Shown here piece by piece: positions 1 through 6,677 of a DNA stretch of 13,611 nt (positions are counted from its first letter, which is position 1; every line of letters starts with the position of its first letter). A program made the position numbers and the translations under genes. The DNA is from CAZWES01 sp964632395 (lineage in GTDB: Bacteria > Patescibacteriota > Gracilibacteria > Peribacterales > Peribacteraceae), in contig CAZWES010000026.1 of NCBI GenBank assembly GCA_964632395.1, forward strand, positions 1 through 13,611, given 5' to 3'. The notes below the pieces were generated by a model. The model worked only from the letters and a program-made list of their open reading frames with translations, did no database searches and had not been told where the DNA came from.

Positions 1-305
1 CGTGTAGATTCGCGGTGGAACCAACCGTGCCACTCCACATCAATCACTGCACCATCGGTGATGAGTAGGGCATCAAGATAATAATCAAGAAAATTACGGA
101 AAAGCCAGATCATGATTGCTGCATCAACTCCAAGAGTGATCACGGCAACTATACGTATCGGTGCAAAATAAAACACTACCCATGTTGCAATTAGAGCAAG
201 AACCGGGAGCGAAAGCTGTTTGATGCTTAAGATCCAGTGTTTATGGACAAGGAGATAAAGTTCCTCGTCATCTTCCAAATGCCTGTTAAATAGGCGTTCG
301 AGCAT
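1..305 (-). CDS. PH-domain (bPH2-like) membrane protein, partial (C-terminus off window)
   Basis: I translated the minus strand from the ATG at 305. The frame stays open for 101 codons to the window edge, so only the N-terminal part is present. It begins MLERLFNRHLEDDEEL, an acidic cytoplasmic stretch, followed by two hydrophobic segments at about residues 31-48 and 52-70. Then comes FLDYYLDALLITDGAVIDVE, which resembles the entry into a bacterial PH domain (bPH2), where a membrane hairpin is followed by an 'xxVTNxRIIdie..GLF' strand pattern; here the next residues are WHGWFHRES. Proteins of this build are common in CPR genomes, but their function is unknown. The gene is back to back with lepB with 34 bases between start codons. 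A TACAAT box (317-312) ends 6 bases before the ATG, so the mRNA is probably leaderless. The family call is moderate because the PH domain is cut. Confidence 0.72.
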   Translation of the reverse strand, partial: MLERLFNRHLEDDEELYLLVHKHWILSIKQLSLPVLALIATWVVFYFAPIRIVAVITLGVDAAIMIWLFRNFLDYYLDALLITDGAVIDVEWHGWFHREST

Positions 306-339
306 GATCAGATTGTACTACTTGTGATATAATAGTTCC
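306..339. promoter_or_regulatory. Divergent promoter pair, PH-domain gene / lepB
   Basis: This 34-bp spacer separates two divergent start codons. On the plus strand an extended -10, TGATATAAT (325-333), ends 6 bases before the lepB ATG at 340. On the minus strand TACAAT (317-312) ends 6 bases before the ATG at 305. Both transcripts should start at or next to the A of the start codon. The upstream part of each promoter, including any -35 hexamer, must lie in the other gene's promoter or coding sequence. Neither gene has a ribosome binding site. I see no good -35 hexamer for lepB, and the TG extension may compensate. Confidence 0.72.
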
Positions 340-1014
340 ATGCGTTGGCGTAAGGAAAAAATCGGCTCAGAGAAGCCCTCCCGGGGCATTCTTTATAACA
401 TCGTCGATGTACTTTTGAACGTCATAATTATTGTTGCAATTGTTGCAGTGATCAGAACTTTTGTAGTTTCTCCGTTTGAAGTTGAGGGGAATTCAATGGT
501 TCCAACACTTGAAGATAACCAGTACATCATCATCAACAAGCTTGGATATTTCCTCGGAAGCACTTTTGGGATGGAATCCAAGCTACCTGTACGCGGTGAT
601 GTAGTTGTCTTCCGGCCGCCCTCGGATGGAAGAAAGTACTACGTTAAGCGAATAATCGGTTTGCCCGGCGATGAGATTGTTATCCGTGATGGTCAGGTTT
701 TCATAATGTCGGAAGGAATAGAGCAGAGGCTGAATGAGTTGTATCTTGATGAAAGAAACGCAAACCATACCTTCCGTGCACCCGTGGGAAACGGGGATCG
801 TTCGGAAGAGCGATACGTAATACCGGAAGGAAAATATTTTCTGCTTGGTGATAACAGGCAGGGTAGTTTGGATTCGAGAAGCTTCAGGGATTCCTCCGGT
901 GAAGCAACTCCATATGTGAGTCAGGAAAATATTGCGGGGCGCGTGTGGTTTGTTGCTTTGCCGATAACAAAGAGTCATGCACTTGAGACCCCAGAGTACG
1001 GTGTCGGACCTTGA
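340..1014 (+). CDS. lepB: Signal peptidase I
   Basis: This 224-residue protein is a type I signal peptidase, which removes signal peptides from exported proteins on the outer face of the cytoplasmic membrane. A basic N-terminus is followed by one membrane helix (about 21-43). The catalytic serine is S52 in NSMVPTL. The general-base lysine is K103 in YYVKRIIGLPGDEI, and the family's box E is GDNRQGSLDSR (170-180). The length fits Gram-positive-type SipS/LepB enzymes with one anchor, shorter than the 324-residue E. coli LepB. The ATG at 340 is chosen because a TGATATAAT box ends 6 bases before it and no upstream in-frame start fits that promoter. The next gene (1081) is an exported lipoprotein on the same strand with its own promoter. 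All catalytic motifs are intact. Confidence 0.96.
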   Translation: MRWRKEKIGSEKPSRGILYNIVDVLLNVIIIVAIVAVIRTFVVSPFEVEGNSMVPTLEDNQYIIINKLGYFLGSTFGMESKLPVRGDVVVFRPPSDGRKYYVKRIIGLPGDEIVIRDGQVFIMSEGIEQRLNELYLDERNANHTFRAPVGNGDRSEERYVIPEGKYFLLGDNRQGSLDSRSFRDSSGEATPYVSQENIAGRVWFVALPITKSHALETPEYGVGP

Positions 1015-1016
1015 TT

Positions 1017-1064
1017 AGAAGGATTGAAGGATGACCATGATTAAAAAATCAGGACAATCCTTCT
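1017..1064. repeat. Inverted repeat between lepB and lipoprotein gene, abutting the promoter
   Basis: AGAAGGATTG (1017-1026) and CAATCCTTCT (1055-1064) are perfect 10-base inverted arms. Pairing can extend outward through one G-T pair and two A-T pairs into the -10 region. A second small stem, TGATT/AATCA (1038-1042/1047-1051), is nested in the loop. The right arm directly touches the extended -10 of the next gene. No T-run follows, so it is not a standard intrinsic terminator. It could be an operator, or a 3' hairpin protecting the lepB mRNA. Confidence 0.6.
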
Positions 1065-1072
1065 GATATAAT
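1064..1072 (+). promoter_or_regulatory. Extended -10 promoter of the lipoprotein gene
   Basis: TGATATAAT is identical to the lepB extended -10. TATAAT (1067-1072) ends 8 bases before the ATG at 1081, giving a predicted leader of about 0-2 bases. No clear -35 hexamer is visible. Confidence 0.68.
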
Positions 1073-1080
1073 ACTTACAC

Positions 1081-1878
1081 ATGAAGAAGCAAGTATTACC
1101 TGTAGCAGCACTTCTCCTCTCAGCCTGCTTTGGTGGCAGTGATGATAGTGCGCTCGATACAACCCGTACCTCCCAAAGCGGAATGAGAACGAGTGCCGAA
1201 TTGGTTCAAGTGGAACCTGAGGAACCTCCCATGCCTGCGGCAATTGCCGGAATGATTGCAGGATTGCACGTAAGCGGAGCATCAACATCTGAATCATTAA
1301 TTCCAGATCCGCTTGAACGCGCGATTGAGACGACAGGTACGGAGGCTCACACAGAACTTTTGAATACTCTGGTAAAACTTCTTGGCACGGATGTGCAGGC
1401 TCTCTTAAACGGTGCTTCTGATCGTGAGGATGCGCTTGATCTCTACATAGAATCAATTGAGTCACACGCACAACACGGTCACATCCGTCTGCGTGCAATG
1501 CGCGATGATGTGGAAGAGCATGAAGATGATAAAAAGCGATACGAGCGTCGTGTGAGAGACATCCGAAATGAGATTGATGATGCAATTGGTGAAGGCGACA
1601 CGAATCGTGTATCAATTCTCACTGATGAACTCATCCAAAAACAACAGGCACTCGCGGAGGCAGATTCCAATTTGATCGTAAAAGAACACCTTTCGGAAGC
1701 TTATGAAGATGTTTTGGATCCGCTTGATGAACGCCTGAAAGCTATCAACGCAAACCGCCAGGCACTTATTCAGGGTGTAAAAGTCATAGACATGCCGGGG
1801 GTGGAGGAGCTGGAGATTATTGAGTATGAGGGGGGGAAGGTGAGAGTGAGGAGGAGGGGAGGGGGTGGATGGTTTTGA
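1081..1878 (+). CDS. Predicted coiled-coil lipoprotein, function unknown
   Basis: This protein has 265 residues. The N-terminus MKKQVLPVAALLLSAC is a short type II signal peptide whose lipobox (LSAC) ends at C16, followed by FGGSDDS. It should therefore be exported, lipidated at C16 and anchored to the outer face of the membrane. After a low-complexity acidic/Pro linker (about 35-60), residues about 120-235 are strongly charged and helical, rich in E/D/K/R with heptad-like spacing, and probably form a coiled coil. The tail is very basic and glycine-rich (VRVRRRGGGGWF), encoded by a G-rich run at 1829-1873. I do not recognise a domain family and assign no function. It lies 66 bases downstream of lepB but has its own promoter. 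Confidence 0.78.
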   Translation: MKKQVLPVAALLLSACFGGSDDSALDTTRTSQSGMRTSAELVQVEPEEPPMPAAIAGMIAGLHVSGASTSESLIPDPLERAIETTGTEAHTELLNTLVKLLGTDVQALLNGASDREDALDLYIESIESHAQHGHIRLRAMRDDVEEHEDDKKRYERRVRDIRNEIDDAIGEGDTNRVSILTDELIQKQQALAEADSNLIVKEHLSEAYEDVLDPLDERLKAINANRQALIQGVKVIDMPGVEELEIIEYEGGKVRVRRRGGGGWF

Positions 1879-1900
1879 TTTGGCGGGCAGTAGGAAAATT

Positions 1901-1999
1901 CCAAGCACCAAATTCCAAAAGAATCTCAAATCTCAAATTCCAAAGCTCTTTGAGATTTGGGATTTGGAATTCTTTTGGTGCTTGGAATTTGGTGCTTGG
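1901..1999. repeat. A/T-rich palindromic repeat element, copy 1
   Basis: This is a 99-bp imperfect palindrome between the lipoprotein gene and glmS. Arms start CCAAGCACCAAATTCC (1901-1916) and end GGAATTTGGTGCTTGG (1984-1999), which are exact reverse complements. The centre is CAAATTCCAAAG next to CTCTTTGAGATTTGG. The right arm carries an extra GGTGCTT unit. The units (CCAAATTCCAAGCACC, CTCAAATTCCAAA) are themselves repeated within the element. A closely related copy lies at 6511-6606. It ends just upstream of the glmS -35 box. The second copy sits between divergent genes, so the family is not simply a terminator; it resembles a MITE- or REP-like non-coding repeat. Confidence 0.88.
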
Positions 2000-2023
2000 G
2001 ACCTAATTTAAGCGCCTAAATCA

Positions 2024-2051
2024 TTGCCATAACCACAAAATCAGCTACACT
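2024..2051 (+). promoter_or_regulatory. glmS promoter
   Basis: TTGCCA (2024-2029), a 16-base spacer and TACACT (2046-2051) end 7 bases before the ATG at 2059. This predicts a leaderless or nearly leaderless transcript. There is no room for a 5' ribozyme or riboswitch such as the glmS ribozyme of Bacillus-type genes. Confidence 0.68.
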
Positions 2052-2058
2052 TCCCCTC

Positions 2059-3831
2059 ATGTGCGGTATTTTTGGCTATGTCGGAAAACGTTCCGACGCG
2101 GGTTCAATCGTGACTCAGGGCATTAAAAACCTGGAGTATCGTGGGTACGATTCGTGGGGCGTTGCACGCATGATTGATGGCTCAATTGAATCAAAAAAAG
2201 ATGTTGGAAAAATAAGTGACGTTGATCCCAAGTCACTTAAGGGCGATTCAAACCTTGCAATTGCACACACACGCTGGGCAACGCATGGAGGTGTTACCAA
2301 AAAGAATGCACATCCACACCTTTCAAATGATGGGAAGATTGCAGTAGTTCATAATGGGATTATCGAGAACTTCCAAGAACTCAGGGACGAACTCATTAGG
2401 AAAGGATACGAGTTCAAATCACAAACAGATACGGAGGTGATTTGTCATATTTTGGAAGAAGAACTGAAGACCTCATCAGGTTTTGCGGATGCGGTCAGAT
2501 CCGCTTGTAGAAAATTTGAGGGGCGCTTTGCATTTCTTGCAATGAACACGGGGACGAACGAGCTTGTTGCCGCACGCCGTGGATCACCTTTGATTGTTGG
2601 AGTCTCTGAAGGGGAGACGTTCATCGCATCCGACACTCCTGCATTTTTGGAGCACACGCGAACTGTCAACTATCTTGATGATAATGAGATGGTAGTGACT
2701 GATGGTAAAAAGACTTCATTCTCTTCACTTGATGTTGGCAAGGAGATCAAAAAGAGGAACGTGGAAATTACATGGAGTTCGGAAGAGGCAAAGAAAGGAG
2801 ATTATGAACACTTCATGCTGAAGGAAATAATGGACCAGAAAGAATCGCTCAGGCGTGCGATTAATCAGGATGAAGAACAAATTATGATGATCGCAGACGC
2901 TATCAAAAATGCGCAGGGGACTTTCCTTTCCGGATGCGGAAGCGCAGGCAAGGTCTGCATGGCAGCTGAATATTTCTTCTCTGTAATAAGCGAGAAGCAT
3001 GTTAACTACGCACCAGCATCTGAGTTTCCGCTTTACCATCACTTTTTAAAACCCGAATCACTTTTGATAGTAGTGAGTCAAAGTGGAGAAACCGCTGATG
3101 TTCTGGAAGCGATGGAAGCTGCAAAGCGCAAAGGCTCAAAAGTTTTGAGTATTGTGAATGTACAGGGCTCATCAGTTGATCGCATGAGTGATTATTCACT
3201 TCTCATAAACGCAGGCCCCGAGCGCGCAGTTTGTTCCACAAAAGCAATAACGAGCCAGATGGCCGTACTTCTTCTAATCGCATATGCACTTAATGGAAAA
3301 CTGAACGAAGGTCGAAAAGTTCTTCTAGAGGCCTCCGAGCAAATCAACGATATGTTAAACCCGCGATACATGGAACACGTTGCGGGAATTTCAGAGCGCA
3401 TAAATGGTGAAGATAACATGTATGTGATCGGAAAAAGCTGGAACTACCCAATGGCTCTGGAATCTGCAATTAAAATCCAGGAGGTAAGTTACATACACGC
3501 GGAAGGTTTTGCGGGCGGTGAGTTGAAGCATGGCCCGATCGCCCTGATCCAGAAAAACACTCCCTGCATTGCACTGCTTGGGAATGATGAGGTTAAAATG
3601 GATACGCTGAGTAATTTGATAGAGCTCAAGGCCAGAGGAGCCAAGACGATTGGGATTGGACCGGAGAAAAATGAAGCTTTTGACGAATGGATTCGTGTTC
3701 CGGATGCGGGCAGCGCACAGGCAATCGTCAACATCATCCCCGTGCAGATTTTGGCGTATTATCTTTCGATTCAGAGGAGTTTAGACCCTGATATGCCGAG
3801 GAATTTGGCGAAGAGTGTGACGGTGAAATGA
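2059..3831 (+). CDS. glmS: Glutamine-fructose-6-phosphate aminotransferase (isomerizing)
   Basis: This enzyme makes glucosamine-6-phosphate from fructose-6-phosphate and glutamine, the first committed step to UDP-GlcNAc and peptidoglycan. It has 590 residues against about 609 in E. coli. The N-terminus MCGIFGYVG gives the class II glutaminase nucleophile C2 after Met removal, followed by HTRWATHGG (70-78). The glutaminase domain spans about 1-235. Two SIS sugar-isomerase domains follow, with SGCGSAGK (291-298), SQSGETAD (340-347) and CSTKAITSQ (392-400) in the first. ELKHGPIAL (488-496, H491) lies in the second, and the C-terminal LAKSVTV contributes lysine 585, equivalent to the E. coli Schiff-base lysine. 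The usual CGTS of SIS1 is CGSA here. The start is fixed because the catalytic Cys must be residue 2. It ends one base short of the convergent PBP gene. Confidence 0.97.
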   Translation: MCGIFGYVGKRSDAGSIVTQGIKNLEYRGYDSWGVARMIDGSIESKKDVGKISDVDPKSLKGDSNLAIAHTRWATHGGVTKKNAHPHLSNDGKIAVVHNGIIENFQELRDELIRKGYEFKSQTDTEVICHILEEELKTSSGFADAVRSACRKFEGRFAFLAMNTGTNELVAARRGSPLIVGVSEGETFIASDTPAFLEHTRTVNYLDDNEMVVTDGKKTSFSSLDVGKEIKKRNVEITWSSEEAKKGDYEHFMLKEIMDQKESLRRAINQDEEQIMMIADAIKNAQGTFLSGCGSAGKVCMAAEYFFSVISEKHVNYAPASEFPLYHHFLKPESLLIVVSQSGETADVLEAMEAAKRKGSKVLSIVNVQGSSVDRMSDYSLLINAGPERAVCSTKAITSQMAVLLLIAYALNGKLNEGRKVLLEASEQINDMLNPRYMEHVAGISERINGEDNMYVIGKSWNYPMALESAIKIQEVSYIHAEGFAGGELKHGPIALIQKNTPCIALLGNDEVKMDTLSNLIELKARGAKTIGIGPEKNEAFDEWIRVPDAGSAQAIVNIIPVQILAYYLSIQRSLDPDMPRNLAKSVTVK

Positions 3832-3832
3832 T

Positions 3833-6460
3833 TTACCCTTCATCCGGTGGTATGCCGTAGTACTCAAAAAGTATCGCCGCAATCTCCTTAAAAACCGGCG
3901 CTGCAGTCATAGATCCATATTCCACAGTCCTCGGCCGGTCAAACTTTACGAGCATTACGAATGCAGGGTGATCCACGGGTGCGTAGCCTGCAAAGGATGT
4001 TATTGAGGTTCCGGAGCCGGTTTCTTCGTATCCACCCCCTGGACGAGCTATCTGACTCGTGCCCGTCTTTCCGGCCATCCTGTACCCCTCAACCTTTGCA
4101 CGCTTTGCAAACCCCTCGTTCATCCCGCGTACAAGCATTGCAGTTACAGTTGCTGCGGCTTCTTCTGTTATCACCTGTTCAAGCACTTGAGGGTGGACCG
4201 GATGCTCGGTGCCATCGGAATCTACCCAGCTTTCGATGATTGTTGGTTTGACAAGCTTTCCACCATTCCCGAGTGATGCGAACGCAGTTACCATTTGCAT
4301 TGGCGTTGAGGAAATTCCCTGCCCGTAAGCTGCGGTTGCCAGCAGCGCATCGCTCCATCGGCGCCAATCGAGAACTTTTCCTGTTTTTTCATCCTCAAGT
4401 TGCACTCCTGTTATTTTCCCAAATCCAAACCGTTTGATGTAGTTTGCAAAAAGTTTTTTACCGAGTTTAAAGGAGACGTGGGTCATACATGTATTGACCG
4501 AGTAACTCAGGCAATCTGTCATAGTTACTTCATCAAAAACTCTGCCTTCAGCATTCTCGATCACGTATTCATCAATCTCGACAGAGCCCTCGTCAAAATA
4601 CATATCATCCGGAGTAAGTTCCCCCTGATCAATTGCAATGGACATTGTTACAGGTTTGAAGACTGAACCCGGCTCATAAATTTCCTGCAGCGCACGGTTA
4701 ACGTATGCACCAACACCAATTCGGTTTTTATACGCAAGCCATGTGCAACCTGTGATCACTGCACCTTCCCCCTCATCAACTTCATTACCCTCATCTGCAA
4801 GATGTGGTTTGGATTTGGCAGGACTAACGCCTTCTGGGCAGGCGGGGAAGAGCTCTATCCGGTTATTTTCACCAAGGTAAAAGTAATAGCGCTTAAGATC
4901 GTCCAGTACGAAATATTTTTCAAGTGCGCTTAATTCCTGCTGAAGTTCTCTGCCAAGCCTTGCTCTTCCCTCCGGAGTCAGATCGTTCAGATACCCACGA
5001 ATGACAAGATCATTGGTCTGCGGATGGTAGATCTCAACAACAATGCTCGGTTCTTCACTCGGCGCAATATCGAATGGCTTCTTTTCGTAAACGATACTGT
5101 AGTTGTTGCTATCAAAAAGGGGAGCATTCGCCATCACAGTGATGCGACCTGTGTGTGGGTCCATGATGATCACCTGACCGCTATCTGCCTCAAGCTCCTC
5201 AATTGCACGCTGCAAAACGGTCTCAACCTTTTTCTGCAGAAAGCGATCAATAGTCAAAACTACACTTCGCCCATCGCGTGCCTGTGTAATGGTTTGATCC
5301 TCGGAGAAGATTTGTCCGCCGAACGGATCAATTACAGTACTTATTTCTCCATGTTGACCCCTGAGCTCATGGTCGAAGACGCGTTCTATTCCATTCTGAG
5401 GTTGTTGCTTCATCGTCAAGGATAATCCCGGGGGAGGCTCACGAACAAATCCGATAACCTGTGCCGCAACGGTTCCATCGGGATAAAAACGCCAGTGCTC
5501 GGGTATCAATGCAATTCCGCGCAGAAGATCCTGAACAGCATCCGCGGCCTCCTTCTGCCCCTCATTGATAAATATTGAACGTTCCTCAGCTGCTACTCTT
5601 GCCGATTCCTCTTTTTTCTTTTTGATTGCTTTACTCATATCCGGTGGAAGTTTCCGCATGATTGGAACGTATCTAAGACGTCTGCGTCTCAGTTTCTCTC
5701 TGATCGATGAAACGTCAGTCTTAAGAACCGGCGAAAGTATTCGTGCAATCCTGTGACGTTCAAAGTCCGGAATGTGCTGCGGGTTTGCATAAACCATTTT
5801 CTGGTTTTCCAGAATATAGATGCCGGGAATTCCGAACTCGCTAACTTTCTTCAATTGAATTTTATCAGCGCCGTAGAGTAGAGGAACGAAACTCACGAAC
5901 TCCTCACTAACTCTGCGATCAATGTCATTTGTGAATTGGCGGATGATATCTGGGTGCGAAGAAATTGAGGAATTCTCAACATTTTCCTGGCTACCCCTCG
6001 TCACAGGATCAAATGCAGACTCATAATAAGTTCTGAATTCCCTCGGACATTTCTGATCACCGCTCCGGCAAAACGCATCAAACTCCTCAGTTAAAAGCAT
6101 GGAAGATAACACTTCCGCAACATGGTGCTTATCTTTTGTTACAAACGGATCAACGTACAAAAGGTCAAGAGTTGTATTTGTTGCAAGGATATTTGTCTCA
6201 TCAGTTTTGCTGCTTTTACTCAAGATCTCTCCACGCTTTGCCGGCAACTCAATTCCACCAAAGTGCTGTGCATGTGCCTGTTCCTCATAACCTCTTCCCC
6301 GGATAATCTGCAACTCAATCAGACGTGCGACAATTATCAGAAGTAATACGAGGAGAATGCCGTGCAACAAATTGATGCGGAATTGGAACGCACGGCGCTT
6401 GCCAACGTCCGAGAGCGTTGCGTGTGGCATTAGGAGTTTTTGGCGTTTGCGGCGAGGCAT
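3833..6460 (-). CDS. Class B penicillin-binding protein, FtsI/SpoVD-like transpeptidase, unusually large
   Basis: This 875-residue protein is a D,D-transpeptidase that cross-links peptidoglycan on the outer face of the membrane. A basic cytoplasmic tail (MPRRKRQKLL) precedes one membrane helix (about 31-50). The pedestal/dimerisation region runs from LPAKRGEIL (72-80) to about 400. The transpeptidase domain carries all three motifs: SVFK (599-602, catalytic S599), SVN (654-656) and KTG (798-800). The KTGTSQIA and FAGYAP context fits FtsI/PBP2x better than MrdA. It is longer than typical FtsI (about 550-750) for two reasons. The pedestal region is enlarged and contains a Lys/Arg-rich helix (about 254-294). 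About 120-130 residues (about 460-585) also lie between the first transpeptidase strand and the SxxK helix. Class A enzymes carry an N-terminal glycosyltransferase domain, which is absent here. The gene is alone, outside any dcw cluster. Confidence 0.93.
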   Translation of the reverse strand: MPRRKRQKLLMPHATLSDVGKRRAFQFRINLLHGILLVLLLIIVARLIELQIIRGRGYEEQAHAQHFGGIELPAKRGEILSKSSKTDETNILATNTTLDLLYVDPFVTKDKHHVAEVLSSMLLTEEFDAFCRSGDQKCPREFRTYYESAFDPVTRGSQENVENSSISSHPDIIRQFTNDIDRRVSEEFVSFVPLLYGADKIQLKKVSEFGIPGIYILENQKMVYANPQHIPDFERHRIARILSPVLKTDVSSIREKLRRRRLRYVPIMRKLPPDMSKAIKKKKEESARVAAEERSIFINEGQKEAADAVQDLLRGIALIPEHWRFYPDGTVAAQVIGFVREPPPGLSLTMKQQPQNGIERVFDHELRGQHGEISTVIDPFGGQIFSEDQTITQARDGRSVVLTIDRFLQKKVETVLQRAIEELEADSGQVIIMDPHTGRITVMANAPLFDSNNYSIVYEKKPFDIAPSEEPSIVVEIYHPQTNDLVIRGYLNDLTPEGRARLGRELQQELSALEKYFVLDDLKRYYFYLGENNRIELFPACPEGVSPAKSKPHLADEGNEVDEGEGAVITGCTWLAYKNRIGVGAYVNRALQEIYEPGSVFKPVTMSIAIDQGELTPDDMYFDEGSVEIDEYVIENAEGRVFDEVTMTDCLSYSVNTCMTHVSFKLGKKLFANYIKRFGFGKITGVQLEDEKTGKVLDWRRWSDALLATAAYGQGISSTPMQMVTAFASLGNGGKLVKPTIIESWVDSDGTEHPVHPQVLEQVITEEAAATVTAMLVRGMNEGFAKRAKVEGYRMAGKTGTSQIARPGGGYEETGSGTSITSFAGYAPVDHPAFVMLVKFDRPRTVEYGSMTAAPVFKEIAAILFEYYGIPPDEG

Positions 6461-6471
6461 GTAGGGACAAG

Positions 6472-6501
6472 TTTATATCAAGTCGTACACAAATACGTCA
6501 T
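6472..6501 (-). promoter_or_regulatory. Probable promoter of the penicillin-binding protein gene
   Basis: On the minus strand TATAAA (6477-6472) ends 11 bases before the ATG at 6460, so the leader would be about 4 bases, slightly longer than at the other genes here. A possible -35, ATGACG (6501-6496), lies 18 bases upstream and is only a moderate match. No Shine-Dalgarno sequence precedes the start. Confidence 0.5.
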
Positions 6502-6510
6502 GAGATGAGA

Positions 6511-6606
6511 AAGCACCAAATTCCAAGTACCAAAAGAATTTCAAAACTCAAATTCCAAAGACTCTTTGAGATTTGGAATTTGAGATTCTTTTGAAATTTG
6601 GTGCTT
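6511..6606. repeat. A/T-rich palindromic repeat element, copy 2
   Basis: This 96-bp imperfect palindrome lies in the 217-bp region between the divergent PBP and GspE-type genes. AAGCACCAAATTCCAAG (from 6511) faces a reverse-complementary end, AATTTGGTGCTT (to 6606). The centre, CTCAAATTCCAAAGACTCTT, is nearly identical to that of copy 1 (1901-1999), which lacks one A. Differences between arms and between copies indicate divergence of a once more uniform element. It begins about 10 bases beyond the putative PBP -35 and ends 36 bases before the GspE-type gene's -35. Confidence 0.88.
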
Positions 6607-6641
6607 GGAATTTTTCAGCCTCATTCCTCAATTACATGAAA

Positions 6642-6670
6642 TGGCAATAAGTCACGAAATATGCTAGAAT
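6642..6670 (+). promoter_or_regulatory. Promoter of the GspE/PilB-type ATPase gene
   Basis: TGGCAA (6642-6647), a 17-base spacer and the extended -10 TGCTAGAAT (6662-6670) end 7 bases before the TTG at 6678. The box position supports the TTG as the start of a leaderless mRNA. Confidence 0.6.
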
Positions 6671-6677
6671 ATAAGGG

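Noticed and set aside
1901..1999. The A/T-rich palindrome as an ordinary transcription terminator
   Set aside because: It lacks a terminal T-run, is about 99 bp long, and its second copy lies between divergent genes where no terminator is needed.
2000..2058. glmS ribozyme or GlcN6P-responsive leader
   Set aside because: The promoter leaves almost no 5' leader, and no ribozyme-sized structured sequence precedes the start.
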